Of a DNA stretch of 64,000 nt, positions 16,250-33,390 are shown in pieces; position 1 is the stretch's first letter, and every line of letters begins with the position of its first letter. The notes under the pieces are model-generated. The model made no database searches and was not told the DNA's origin. It worked only from the letters and a program-made list of their open reading frames with translations. A program made the position numbers and the translations under genes. The stretch is from Megachile rotundata. Its lineage: Eukaryota > Arthropoda > Insecta > Hymenoptera > Megachilidae. The stretch is from assembly GCF_050947335.1 (NCBI RefSeq), contig NW_027473343.1, positions 930,001 to 994,000 of the forward strand, in the 5' to 3' direction.

Positions 16250-19200
16250 TCATACAATCACAATCATACAATCATAATCATACAATCACAATCATACAAT
16301 CACAATCATACAATCACAACCATACAATCACAATCTTACAATCACAATCATACTATCACAATCATACAATCACAATCGTACAATCACAATCATACAATCA
16401 CAATCATACATACAAAATCATGCAATCTCAATCATACAATCACAAACATGCAATCACAATCATACAATCATAATCATACAATGACAATCATACAATCATA
16501 ATCATACAATCACAATCATACAATCACAATCGCACAATCACAATCATACAATCACAGTCATACAATCACAATCATACAATCACAATCATACGATCGCAAT
16601 CATACAATCACAATCATACCAACACAATCATACAATCACAATCATACAATCATAATCATACAATTACAATCATACATCACAATCATACAATCACAATCAT
16701 ACAATCGCAATCATACAACTACAATCTCCCAAATACAATCTCCCAAATACAATCATACAATCACAATCATACAATCACAAACATACAATCACAATCATAC
16801 TATCACAATCATACAAACACAATCATACAATCACAATCATACAATCACAATCATACAATCACAATCATACAACCACAATCAGACAATCACAATCATACAA
16901 TAACAATCATACAATCACAGTCATATAATCACAGTCATACAATCACAATCATACTATCACTATCATACAATCACAATCATACAATCACAGTCATACAATC
17001 GCAATCATACAATCACAATCATACCATCACAATCATACAATCACAGTCATACAATCACAGTCATACAATCACAATCATACAATCACAATCATACAGTCAC
17101 AATCATACAATCACAATCATACAATCACAGTCATTCTATCGCAATCATACAATCACAATCATACCATCGCAATCATACGATCACAATCATACAATCACAA
17201 TCATACAATCACAACCATACAATCACAATCATACAAACACAATCATACAGTCACAATCATACAATCACAATCATACAATCGCAAGCATACAATCACAATC
17301 ATACAATCACAATCATACAATCGCGAACATACAATTACAATCTCCCAAATACAATCATACAATCACAATCATACATACAAAATCATGCAATCTCAATCAT
17401 ACAATCACAATCATGCAATCACAATCATACAATCATAATAATACAATGACAATCATACAATCACAATCATACAATCACAATCATACAATCACAATCATAC
17501 AATCACAATCATACAATCACAATCATACAATCACAATCATACAATCACAATCATACAATCACAAAAATACAATCATAATCATACAATCACAATCTTACAA
17601 TCACAATCATACAATCACAATCATACAATCACAGTCATACAATCACAGTCATACAATCGCAATCCTACAATTACAATCTCCAAAATACAATCTCCCAAGT
17701 ACAATCATACAATCACAATCATACAATCATAATCATACAATTACAATCATACATCACAATCATACAATCACAATCATACAATCGCAATCATACAACTACC
17801 ATCACCCAAATACAATCATACAATCACAATCATGCAATCACAATTATACAATCCCATTCATACAATCGCAATCTTACAATCGCAATCATACAATCACAAT
17901 CATACAATCACAAAAATACAATCATAATCATACAATCACAATCATACAATCGCAATCATACAATCACAATCGTACTATCACAGTCATACAATCACAATCA
18001 TACAATCACAATCATACATTCAAAGTCATGCAATCACAATCATACAATCACAATCATGCAATCACAATCGTACAATCGCAATCATACAATCACAATCATA
18101 CAATCACAATCATACTATCGCAATCATACAATCACAATCATACAATCACAATCATGCAATCACAATCATACAATCCCATTCATACAATCGCAATCTTACA
18201 ATCACAATCATACAATCACAATCTTACAATCACAATCATACAATCACAAAAATACAATCATAATCATACAATCACAATCATACAATCGCAATCATACAAT
18301 CACAATCATACTATCACAATCATACAATCACAATCATAAAATCACAATCATACATTCAAAGTCATGCAATCACAATCATACAATCACAATCATGCAATCA
18401 CAATCGTGCAATCACAATCGTACAATCACAATCGCACAATCACAATCGCACAATCACAATCATACAATCACAGTCATACAATCACAATCATACAATCACA
18501 ATCATACTATCACAATCATACAATCACAATCATACAATCACAATCATACAATCAATATCATACAATCACAATCATACAATCACAATCATGCAAACACAAT
18601 CATACAATCACAATCATACTATCACAATCATACAATCACAATCATACAATCACAATCATACAATCACAATCATACATTCAAAGTCATGCAATCACAATCA
18701 TACAATCACAATCATGCAATCACAATCGTACAATCACAATCGTACAATCACAATTGCACAATCACAATCGCACAACCACAATCATACAATCACAGTCATA
18801 CAATCACAATCATACAATCACAATCATACTATCACAATCATACAATCACAATCATACAATCACAATCATACAATCAATATCATACAATCACAATCATACA
18901 ATCACAATCATGCAATCACAATCATACAATCGCTTTCATACAATCGCAATCATACAATCACAATCATACAATCACAATCGTACAATCACAATCATACAAT
19001 CACAATCATACAATCACAATCATACAATCACAAAAATACAATCATAATCATACAATCACAATCATACGATCACAATCGTACTATCACAATCATACAATCA
19101 CAATCATACAATCACAATCATACATTCAAAGTCATGCAATCACAATCATACAATCACAATCATGCAATGACAATCGTACAATCACAATCGTACAATCACA

Positions 19201-20712
19201 ATCGCACGATCACAATCGCACAATCACAGTCATACAATCACAGTCATACAATCACAATCATACAATCACAATCATACTATCACAATCATACAGTCACAAT
19301 CATACAATCATAATCATACAATCACAATCATACAATCATAATCATACAATCACAATCATACAATCGCAATCATACAATCACAATCATACAATCACAATCA
19401 TACTATCGCAATCATACAATCACAATCATACAATCACAATCATACATTCAAAGTCATGCAATCACAATCATACAATCACAATCATGCAATCACAATCATA
19501 CAATCGCTTTCATACAATCGCAATCATACAATCACAATCATACAATCACAATCGTACAATCACAATCATACAATCACAATCATACAATCACAAGCATACA
19601 ATCACAAAAATACAATCATAATCATACAACCACAATCATACTATCGCAATCATACAATCGCAATCATACCATCACAATCATACAGTCACAACCATACAAT
19701 CATAATCATACAATCACAATCATACAATCATAATCATACAATCACAATCATACAATCGCAATCATACAATCACAATCATACAATCGCAATCATACTATCG
19801 CAATCATACAATCACAATCATACAATCACAATCATATAATCACAATCATGCAATCACAATCATACAATCGCTTTCATACAATCGCAATCATACAATCACA
19901 ATCATACAATCACAATCGTACAATCACAATCATACAATCACAATCATACAATCACAATCATACAATCACAAAAATACAATCACAAAAATACAATCATAAT
20001 CATACAATCACAATCATACGATCGCAATCATACAATCACAATCATACCATCACAATCATACAATCACAATCATACAATCATAATCATACAATTACAATCA
20101 TACATCACAATCATACAATCACAATCATACAATCGCAATCATACAACTACCATCACCCAAATACAATCATACAATCACAATCATACAATCACAATCATAC
20201 AATCACAATCGTACAATCACAATCATACAATCACAATCATACAATCACAATCATACTATCACAATCATACTATCGCAATCATACAATCGCAATCATACCA
20301 TCACAATCATACAGTCACAACCATACAATCATAATCGTACAATCACAATCGCACAATCACAATCGCACAATCACAATCATACAATCACAGTCATACAATC
20401 ACAATCATACAATCACAATCATACTATCACAATCATACAATCACAATCATACAATCACAATCATACAATCAATATCATACAATCACAATCATACAATCAC
20501 AATCATGCAATCACAATCATACAATCGCTTTCATACAATCGCAATCATACAATCACAATCATACAATCACAATCATACAATCACAGACATACAATCACAA
20601 TCTTACAATCACAATCATAAAATCACAATCATACGGTCACAATCATACAATCACAATCACAGAATCACAATCATACTATCGCAATCATACAATCGCAATC
20701 ATACCATCACAA
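16250..20712. repeat. 4,463-bp duplication, copy A
   Basis: The segment 16,250-17,845 recurs at 20,713-22,308 with 4,463-bp spacing (16441 to 20904, 17315 to 21778, 17413 to 21876). From 18,714 onward the spacing is 3,581 bp (18714 to 22295). The change equals 882 bp, or 63 units, so the downstream copy lacks the stretch equivalent to about 17,846-18,727. Further right the spacing is 3,427 bp (19848 to 23275) because of a second loss of 154 bp. A G at about 16,378 distinguishes this copy. Confidence 0.87.
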
Positions 20713-23700
20713 TCATACAATCACAATCATACAATCATAATCATACAATCACAATCATACAATCACAATCATACAATCACAACCATACAATCACAATCTT
20801 ACAATCACAATCATACTATCACAATCATACAATCACAATCATACAATCACAATCATACAATCACAATCATACATACAAAATCATGCAATCTCAATCATAC
20901 AATCACAAACATGCAATCACAATCATACAATCATAATCATACAATGACAATCATACAATCATAATCATACAATCACAATCATACAATCACAATCGCACAA
21001 TCACAATCATACAATCACAGTCATACAATCACAATCATACAATCACAATCATACGATCGCAATCATACAATCACAATCATACCAACACAATCATACAATC
21101 ACAATCATACAATCATAATCATACAATTACAATCATACATCACAATCATACAATCACAATCATACAATCGCAATCATACAACTACAATCTCCCAAATACA
21201 ATCTCCCAAATACAATCATACAATCACAATCATACAATCACAAACATACAATCACAATCATACTATCACAATCATACAAACACAATCATACAATCACAAT
21301 CATACAATCACAATCATACAATCACAATCATACAACCACAATCAGACAATCACAATCATACAATAACAATCATACAATCACAGTCATATAATCACAGTCA
21401 TACAATCACAATCATACTATCACTATCATACAATCACAATCATACAATCACAGTCATACAATCGCAATCATACAATCACAATCATACCATCACAATCATA
21501 CAATCACAGTCATACAATCACAGTCATACAATCACAATCATACAATCACAATCATACAGTCACAATCATACAATCACAATCATACAATCACAGTCATTCT
21601 ATCGCAATCATACAATCACAATCATACCATCGCAATCATACGATCACAATCATACAATCACAATCATACAATCACAACCATACAATCACAATCATACAAA
21701 CACAATCATACAGTCACAATCATACAATCACAATCATACAATCGCAAGCATACAATCACAATCATACAATCACAATCATACAATCGCGAACATACAATTA
21801 CAATCTCCCAAATACAATCATACAATCACAATCATACATACAAAATCATGCAATCTCAATCATACAATCACAATCATGCAATCACAATCATACAATCATA
21901 ATAATACAATGACAATCATACAATCACAATCATACAATCACAATCATACAATCACAATCATACAATCACAATCATACAATCACAATCATACAATCACAAT
22001 CATACAATCACAATCATACAATCACAAAAATACAATCATAATCATACAATCACAATCTTACAATCACAATCATACAATCACAATCATACAATCACAGTCA
22101 TACAATCACAGTCATACAATCGCAATCCTACAATTACAATCTCCAAAATACAATCTCCCAAGTACAATCATACAATCACAATCATACAATCATAATCATA
22201 CAATTACAATCATACATCACAATCATACAATCACAATCATACAATCGCAATCATACAACTACCATCACCCAAATACAATCATACAATCACAATCATGCAA
22301 TCACAATCGTACAATCACAATCGTACAATCACAATTGCACAATCACAATCGCACAACCACAATCATACAATCACAGTCATACAATCACAATCATACAATC
22401 ACAATCATACTATCACAATCATACAATCACAATCATACAATCACAATCATACAATCAATATCATACAATCACAATCATACAATCACAATCATGCAATCAC
22501 AATCATACAATCGCTTTCATACAATCGCAATCATACAATCACAATCATACAATCACAATCGTACAATCACAATCATACAATCACAATCATACAATCACAA
22601 TCATACAATCACAAAAATACAATCATAATCATACAATCACAATCATACGATCACAATCGTACTATCACAATCATACAATCACAATCATACAATCACAATC
22701 ATACATTCAAAGTCATGCAATCACAATCATACAATCACAATCATGCAATGACAATCGTACAATCACAATCGTACAATCACAATCGCACGATCACAATCGC
22801 ACAATCACAGTCATACAATCACAGTCATACAATCACAATCATACAATCACAATCATACTATCACAATCATACAGTCACAATCATACAATCATAATCATAC
22901 AATCACAATCATACAATCATAATCATACAATCACAATCATACAATCGCAATCATACAATCACAATCATACAATCACAATCGTACAATCACAATCATACAA
23001 TCACAATCATACAATCACAAGCATACAATCACAAAAATACAATCATAATCATACAACCACAATCATACTATCGCAATCATACAATCGCAATCATACCATC
23101 ACAATCATACAGTCACAACCATACAATCATAATCATACAATCACAATCATACAATCATAATCATACAATCACAATCATACAATCGCAATCATACAATCAC
23201 AATCATACAATCGCAATCATACTATCGCAATCATACAATCACAATCATACAATCACAATCATATAATCACAATCATGCAATCACAATCATACAATCGCTT
23301 TCATACAATCGCAATCATACAATCACAATCATACAATCACAATCGTACAATCACAATCATACAATCACAATCATACAATCACAATCATACAATCACAAAA
23401 ATACAATCACAAAAATACAATCATAATCATACAATCACAATCATACGATCGCAATCATACAATCACAATCATACCATCACAATCATACAATCACAATCAT
23501 ACAATCATAATCATACAATTACAATCATACATCACAATCATACAATCACAATCATACAATCGCAATCATACAACTACCATCACCCAAATACAATCATACA
23601 ATCACAATCATACAATCACAATCATACAATCACAATCGTACAATCACAATCATACAATCACAATCATACAATCACAATCATACTATCACAATCATACTAT

Positions 23701-23852
23701 CGCAATCATACAATCGCAATCATACCATCACAATCATACAGTCACAACCATACAATCATAATCGTACAATCACAATCGCACAATCACAATCGCACAATCA
23801 CAATCATACAATCACAGTCATACAATCACAATCATACAATCACAATCATACT
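17753..23852. repeat. 6,100-bp tandem duplication, copy A
   Basis: Barcodes at 18056, 18364, 18588, 19456, 19848 and 21876 all recur exactly 6,100 bp downstream. The period is 436 units minus four bases, matching four 13-bp units per copy (20100, 21135, 22212 and 23527). The copies are nearly identical. Verified single differences are 19755 A against 25855 T, and 20635 G against 26735 A. At 22,980/22,981 this copy lacks 154 bp (11 units) present in the other; beyond that point the spacing is 6,254 bp. The left edge is where ATACATC meets ATACTATC on comparison of 17.75 and 23.85 kb. Confidence 0.9.
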
Positions 23853-23880
23853 ATCACAATCATACAATCACAATCATACA
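20713..23880. repeat. 4,463-bp duplication, copy B (882 and 154 bp shorter)
   Basis: This is the downstream copy of the 4,463-bp duplication and lies inside the first 6,100-bp copy. It matches 16,250 onward, jumps at about 22,308 to sequence equivalent to 18,727, and again at 22,980 over 154 bp. The match ends near 23,880, where it meets the next 6,100-bp copy. Both losses are whole numbers of units. Confidence 0.85.
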
Positions 23881-26800
23881 ATCGCAATCATACAACTACC
23901 ATCACCCAAATACAATCATACAATCACAATCATGCAATCACAATTATACAATCCCATTCATACAATCGCAATCTTACAATCGCAATCATACAATCACAAT
24001 CATACAATCACAAAAATACAATCATAATCATACAATCACAATCATACAATCGCAATCATACAATCACAATCGTACTATCACAGTCATACAATCACAATCA
24101 TACAATCACAATCATACATTCAAAGTCATGCAATCACAATCATACAATCACAATCATGCAATCACAATCGTACAATCGCAATCATACAATCACAATCATA
24201 CAATCACAATCATACTATCGCAATCATACAATCACAATCATACAATCACAATCATGCAATCACAATCATACAATCCCATTCATACAATCGCAATCTTACA
24301 ATCACAATCATACAATCACAATCTTACAATCACAATCATACAATCACAAAAATACAATCATAATCATACAATCACAATCATACAATCGCAATCATACAAT
24401 CACAATCATACTATCACAATCATACAATCACAATCATAAAATCACAATCATACATTCAAAGTCATGCAATCACAATCATACAATCACAATCATGCAATCA
24501 CAATCGTGCAATCACAATCGTACAATCACAATCGCACAATCACAATCGCACAATCACAATCATACAATCACAGTCATACAATCACAATCATACAATCACA
24601 ATCATACTATCACAATCATACAATCACAATCATACAATCACAATCATACAATCAATATCATACAATCACAATCATACAATCACAATCATGCAAACACAAT
24701 CATACAATCACAATCATACTATCACAATCATACAATCACAATCATACAATCACAATCATACAATCACAATCATACATTCAAAGTCATGCAATCACAATCA
24801 TACAATCACAATCATGCAATCACAATCGTACAATCACAATCGTACAATCACAATTGCACAATCACAATCGCACAACCACAATCATACAATCACAGTCATA
24901 CAATCACAATCATACAATCACAATCATACTATCACAATCATACAATCACAATCATACAATCACAATCATACAATCAATATCATACAATCACAATCATACA
25001 ATCACAATCATGCAATCACAATCATACAATCGCTTTCATACAATCGCAATCATACAATCACAATCATACAATCACAATCGTACAATCACAATCATACAAT
25101 CACAATCATACAATCACAATCATACAATCACAAAAATACAATCATAATCATACAATCACAATCATACGATCACAATCGTACTATCACAATCATACAATCA
25201 CAATCATACAATCACAATCATACATTCAAAGTCATGCAATCACAATCATACAATCACAATCATGCAATGACAATCGTACAATCACAATCGTACAATCACA
25301 ATCGCACGATCACAATCGCACAATCACAGTCATACAATCACAGTCATACAATCACAATCATACAATCACAATCATACTATCACAATCATACAGTCACAAT
25401 CATACAATCATAATCATACAATCACAATCATACAATCATAATCATACAATCACAATCATACAATCGCAATCATACAATCACAATCATACAATCACAATCA
25501 TACTATCGCAATCATACAATCACAATCATACAATCACAATCATACATTCAAAGTCATGCAATCACAATCATACAATCACAATCATGCAATCACAATCATA
25601 CAATCGCTTTCATACAATCGCAATCATACAATCACAATCATACAATCACAATCGTACAATCACAATCATACAATCACAATCATACAATCACAAGCATACA
25701 ATCACAAAAATACAATCATAATCATACAACCACAATCATACTATCGCAATCATACAATCGCAATCATACCATCACAATCATACAGTCACAACCATACAAT
25801 CATAATCATACAATCACAATCATACAATCATAATCATACAATCACAATCATACATTCGCAATCATACAATCACAATCATACAATCGCAATCATACTATCG
25901 CAATCATACAATCACAATCATACAATCACAATCATATAATCACAATCATGCAATCACAATCATACAATCGCTTTCATACAATCGCAATCATACAATCACA
26001 ATCATACAATCACAATCGTACAATCACAATCATACAATCACAATCATACAATCACAATCATACAATCACAAAAATACAATCACAAAAATACAATCATAAT
26101 CATACAATCACAATCATACGATCGCAATCATACAATCACAATCATACCATCACAATCATACAATCACAATCATACAATCATAATCATACAATTACAATCA
26201 TACATCACAATCATACAATCACAATCATACAATCGCAATCATACAACTACCATCACCCAAATACAATCATACAATCACAATCATACAATCACAATCATAC
26301 AATCACAATCGTACAATCACAATCATACAATCACAATCATACAATCACAATCATACTATCACAATCATACTATCGCAATCATACAATCGCAATCATACCA
26401 TCACAATCATACAGTCACAACCATACAATCATAATCGTACAATCACAATCGCACAATCACAATCGCACAATCACAATCATACAATCACAGTCATACAATC
26501 ACAATCATACAATCACAATCATACTATCACAATCATACAATCACAATCATACAATCACAATCATACAATCAATATCATACAATCACAATCATACAATCAC
26601 AATCATGCAATCACAATCATACAATCGCTTTCATACAATCGCAATCATACAATCACAATCATACAATCACAATCATACAATCACAGACATACAATCACAA
26701 TCTTACAATCACAATCATAAAATCACAATCATACAGTCACAATCATACAATCACAATCACAGAATCACAATCATACTATCGCAATCATACAATCGCAATC

Positions 26801-29800
26801 ATACCATCACAATCATACAATCACAATCATACAATCATAATCATACAATCACAATCATACAATCACAATCATACAATCACAACCATACAATCACAATCTT
26901 ACAATCACAATCATACTATCACAATCATACAATCACAATCATACAATCACAATCATACAATCACAATCATACATACAAAATCATGCAATCTCAATCATAC
27001 AATCACAAACATGCAATCACAATCATACAATCATAATCATACAATGACAATCATACAATCATAATCATACAATCACAATCATACAATCACAATCGCACAA
27101 TCACAATCATACAATCACAGTCATACAATCACAATCATACAATCACAATCATACGATCGCAATCATACAATCACAATCATACCAACACAATCATACAATC
27201 ACAATCATACAATCATAATCATACAATTACAATCATACATCACAATCATACAATCACAATCATACAATCGCAATCATACAACTACAATCTCCCAAATACA
27301 ATCTCCCAAATACAATCATACAATCACAATCATACAATCACAAACATACAATCACAATCATACTATCACAATCATACAAACACAATCATACAATCACAAT
27401 CATACAATCACAATCATACAATCACAATCATACAACCACAATCAGACAATCACAATCATACAATAACAATCATACAATCACAGTCATATAATCACAGTCA
27501 TACAATCACAATCATACTATCACTATCATACAATCACAATCATACAATCACAGTCATACAATCGCAATCATACAATCACAATCATACCATCACAATCATA
27601 CAATCACAGTCATACAATCACAGTCATACAATCACAATCATACAATCACAATCATACAGTCACAATCATACAATCACAATCATACAATCACAGTCATTCT
27701 ATCGCAATCATACAATCACAATCATACCATCGCAATCATACGATCACAATCATACAATCACAATCATACAATCACAACCATACAATCACAATCATACAAA
27801 CACAATCATACAGTCACAATCATACAATCACAATCATACAATCGCAAGCATACAATCACAATCATACAATCACAATCATACAATCGCGAACATACAATTA
27901 CAATCTCCCAAATACAATCATACAATCACAATCATACATACAAAATCATGCAATCTCAATCATACAATCACAATCATGCAATCACAATCATACAATCATA
28001 ATAATACAATGACAATCATACAATCACAATCATACAATCACAATCATACAATCACAATCATACAATCACAATCATACAATCACAATCATACAATCACAAT
28101 CATACAATCACAATCATACAATCACAAAAATACAATCATAATCATACAATCACAATCTTACAATCACAATCATACAATCACAATCATACAATCACAGTCA
28201 TACAATCACAGTCATACAATCGCAATCCTACAATTACAATCTCCAAAATACAATCTCCCAAGTACAATCATACAATCACAATCATACAATCATAATCATA
28301 CAATTACAATCATACATCACAATCATACAATCACAATCATACAATCGCAATCATACAACTACCATCACCCAAATACAATCATACAATCACAATCATGCAA
28401 TCACAATCGTACAATCACAATCGTACAATCACAATTGCACAATCACAATCGCACAACCACAATCATACAATCACAGTCATACAATCACAATCATACAATC
28501 ACAATCATACTATCACAATCATACAATCACAATCATACAATCACAATCATACAATCAATATCATACAATCACAATCATACAATCACAATCATGCAATCAC
28601 AATCATACAATCGCTTTCATACAATCGCAATCATACAATCACAATCATACAATCACAATCGTACAATCACAATCATACAATCACAATCATACAATCACAA
28701 TCATACAATCACAAAAATACAATCATAATCATACAATCACAATCATACGATCACAATCGTACTATCACAATCATACAATCACAATCATACAATCACAATC
28801 ATACATTCAAAGTCATGCAATCACAATCATACAATCACAATCATGCAATGACAATCGTACAATCACAATCGTACAATCACAATCGCACGATCACAATCGC
28901 ACAATCACAGTCATACAATCACAGTCATACAATCACAATCATACAATCACAATCATACTATCACAATCATACAGTCACAATCATACAATCATAATCATAC
29001 AATCACAATCATACAATCATAATCATACAATCACAATCATACAATCGCAATCATACAATCACAATCATACAATCACAATCATACTATCGCAATCATACAA
29101 TCACAATCATACAATCACAATCATACATTCAAAGTCATGCAATCACAATCATACAATCACAATCATGCAATCACAATCATACAATCGCTTTCATACAATC
29201 GCAATCATACAATCACAATCATACAATCACAATCGTACAATCACAATCATACAATCACAATCATACAATCACAAGCATACAATCACAAAAATACAATCAT
29301 AATCATACAACCACAATCATACTATCGCAATCATACAATCGCAATCATACCATCACAATCATACAGTCACAACCATACAATCATAATCATACAATCACAA
29401 TCATACAATCATAATCATACAATCACAATCATACAATCGCAATCATACAATCACAATCATACAATCGCAATCATACTATCGCAATCATACAATCACAATC
29501 ACACAATCACAATCATATAATCACAATCATGCAATCACAATCATACAATCGCTTTCATACAATCGCAATCATACAATCACAATCATACAATCACAATCGT
29601 ACAATCACAATCATACAATCACAATCATACAATCACAATCATACAATCACAAAAATACAATCACAAAAATACAATCATAATCATACAATCACAATCATAC
29701 GATCGCAATCATACAATCACAATCATACCATCACAATCATACAATCACAATCATACAATCATAATCATACAATTACAATCATACATCACAATCATACAAT

Positions 29801-30106
29801 CACAATCATACAATCGCAATCATACAACTACCATCACCCAAATACAATCATACAATCACAATCATACAATCACAATCATACAATCACAATCGTACAATCA
29901 CAATCATACAATCACAATCATACAATCACAATCATACTATCACAATCATACTATCGCAATCATACAATCGCAATCATACCATCACAATCATACAGTCACA
30001 ACCTTACAATCATAATCGTACAATCACAATCGCACAATCACAATCGCACAATCACAATCATACAATCACAGTCATACAATCACAATCATACAATCACAAT
30101 CATACT
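23853..30106. repeat. 6,100-bp tandem duplication, copy B (6,254 bp)
   Basis: Second copy, retaining the 154 bp missing from the first. It includes the CGCG marker at 27878, the CCCAAGTAC variant near 28.26 kb and 13-bp units at 26200, 27235, 28312 and 29781. Private single-base changes include T at 25855, C near 29,502 (CACACAATC) and T at 30004 (ACCTTAC). Its right edge is near 30.1 kb. Confidence 0.88.
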
Positions 30107-33100
30107 ATCACAATCATACAATCACAATCATACAATCACAATCATACAATCAATATCATACAATCACAATCATACAATCACAATCATGCAATCACAATCA
30201 TACAATCGCTTTCATACAATCGCAATCATACAATCACAATCATACAATCACAATCATACAATCACAGACATACAATCACAATCTTACAATCACAATCATA
30301 CAATCACAATCATACAGTCACAATCATACAATCACAATCACAGAATCACAATCATACTATCGCAATCATACAATCGCAATCATACCATCACAATCATACA
30401 GTCACAACCATACAATCATAATCATACAATCAATATCATACAATCACAATCATACAATCACAATCATGCAATCACAATCATACAATCGCTTTCATACAAT
30501 CGCAATCATACAATCACAATCATACAATCACAATCGTACAATCACAATCATACAATCACAATCATACAATTACAATCATACAATCACAATCATACAATCA
30601 CAATCATACAATCACAATCATACAATCACAATCATGCAATCACAATCGTACAATCGCAATCATACAATCACAATCATACAATCACAATCATACTATCGCA
30701 ATCATACAATCACAATCATACAATCACAATCATGCAATCACAATCATACAATCCCATTCATACAATCGCAATCTTACAATCACAATCATACAATCACAAT
30801 CTTACAATCACAATCATACAATCACAAAAATACAATCATAATCATACAATCACAATCATACAATCGCAATCATACAATCACAATCATACTATCACAATCA
30901 TACAATCACAATCATAAAATCACAATCATACATTCAAAGTCATGCAATCACAATCATACAATCACAATCATACAATCACAATCATGCAATCACAATCGTA
31001 CAATCACAATCGTACAATCACAATCGCACAATCACAATCGCACAATCACAATCATACAATCACAGTCATACAATCACAATCATACAATCACAATCATACT
31101 ATCACAATCATACAATCACAATCATACAATCACAATCATACAATCAATATCATACAATCACAATCATACAATCACAATCATGCAAACACAATCATACAAT
31201 CACAATCATACTATCACAATCATACAATCACAATCATACAATCACAATCATACATTCAAAGTCATGCAATCACAATCATACAATCACAATCATGCAATCA
31301 CAATCGTACAATCACAATCGTACAATCACAATTGCACAATCACAATCGCACAACCACAATCATACAATCACAGTCATACAATCACAATCATACAATCACA
31401 ATCGCACAATCACAATCGCACAATCACAATCATACAATCACAGTCATACAATCACAATCATACAATCACAATCATACTATCACAATCATACAATCACAAT
31501 CATACAATCACAATCATACAATCACAATCATGCAATCACAATCATACAATCGCTTTCATACAATCGCAATCATACAATCACAATCATACAATCACAATCG
31601 TACAATCACAATCATACAATCACAATCATACAATCACAATCATACAATCACAAAAATACAATCATAATCATACAATCACAATCATACGATCACAATCGTA
31701 CTATCACAATCATACAATCACAATCATACAATCACAATCATACATTCAAAGTCATGCAATCACAATCATACAATCACAATCATGCAATGACAATCGTACA
31801 ATCACAATCGTACAATCACAATCGCACGATCACAATCGCACAATCACAGTCATACAATCACAGTCATACAATCACAATCATACAATCACAATCATACTAT
31901 CACAATCATACAGTCACAATCATACAATCATAATCATACAATCACAATCATACAATCATAATCATACAATCACAATCATACAATCGCAATCATACAATCA
32001 CAATCATACAATCACAATCATACTATCGCAATCATACAATCACAATCATACAATCACAATCATGCAATCACAATCATACAATCGCAATCTTACAATCACA
32101 ATCATACAATCACAATCATACAATCACAATCATACAATCACAAAAATACAATCATAATCATACAATCACAATCATACAATCGCAATCATACAATCACAAT
32201 CATACTATCACAATCATACAATCACAATCATACAATCACAATCATACATTCAAAGTCATGCAATCACAATCATACAATCACAATCATGCAATCACAATCA
32301 TACAATCGCTTTCATACAATCGCAATCATACAATCACAATCATACAATCACAATCGTACAATCACAATCATACAATCACAATCATACAATCACAAGCATA
32401 CAATCACAAAAATACAATCATAATCATACAACCACAATCATACTATCGCAATCATACAATCGCAATCATACCATCACAATCATACAGTCACAACCATACA
32501 ATCATAATCATACAATCACAATCATACAATCATAATCATACAATCACAATCATACAATCGCAATCATACAATCACAATCATACAATCGCAATCATACTAT
32601 CGCAATCATACAATCACAATCATACAAACACAATCATATAATCACAATCATGCAATCACAATCATACAATCGCTTTCATACAATCGCAATCATACAATCA
32701 CAATCATACAATCACAATCGTACAATCACAATCATACAATCACAATCATACAATCACAATCATACAATCACAAAAATACAATCATAATCATACAATCACA
32801 ATCATACGATCGCAATCATACAATCACAATCATACCATCACAATCATACAATCACAATCATACAATCATAATCATACAATTACAATCATACATCACAATC
32901 ATACAATCACAATCATACAATCGCAATCATACAACTACCATCACCCAAATACAATCATACAATCACAATCATACAATCAATATCATACAATCACAATCAT
33001 ACAATCACAATCATGCAATCACAATCATACAATCGCTTTCATACAATCGCAATCATACAATCACAATCATACAATCACAATCATACAATCACAGACATAC

Positions 33101-33390
33101 AATCACAATCTTACAATCACAATCATACAATCACAATCATACAGTCACAATCATACAATCACAATCACAGAATCACAATCATACTATCGCAATCATACAA
33201 TCGCAATCATACCATCACAATCATACAGTCACAACCATACAATCATAATCATACAATCACAATCATACAATCATAATCATACAATCGCAATCATACAATC
33301 GCAATCATACAATCACAATCATACAATCACAATCATACTATCGCAATCATACAATCACAATCATACAATCACAATCATACAATCACAATC
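30107..33390. repeat. Partial, rearranged further copy of the 6.1-kb block
   Basis: Sequence from about 30.6 kb matches the 6,100-bp block at a spacing of 6,478 bp (24156 to 30634, 24464 to 30942), and 32258 matches 29137 (spacing 3,121 bp). Variant units around 31.38-31.45 kb repeat the TCGCAC run twice, which looks like a small local duplication. A 13-bp unit lies at 32888. The block differs from the two good copies by rearrangement and not by scattered mutation alone. Confidence 0.8.
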
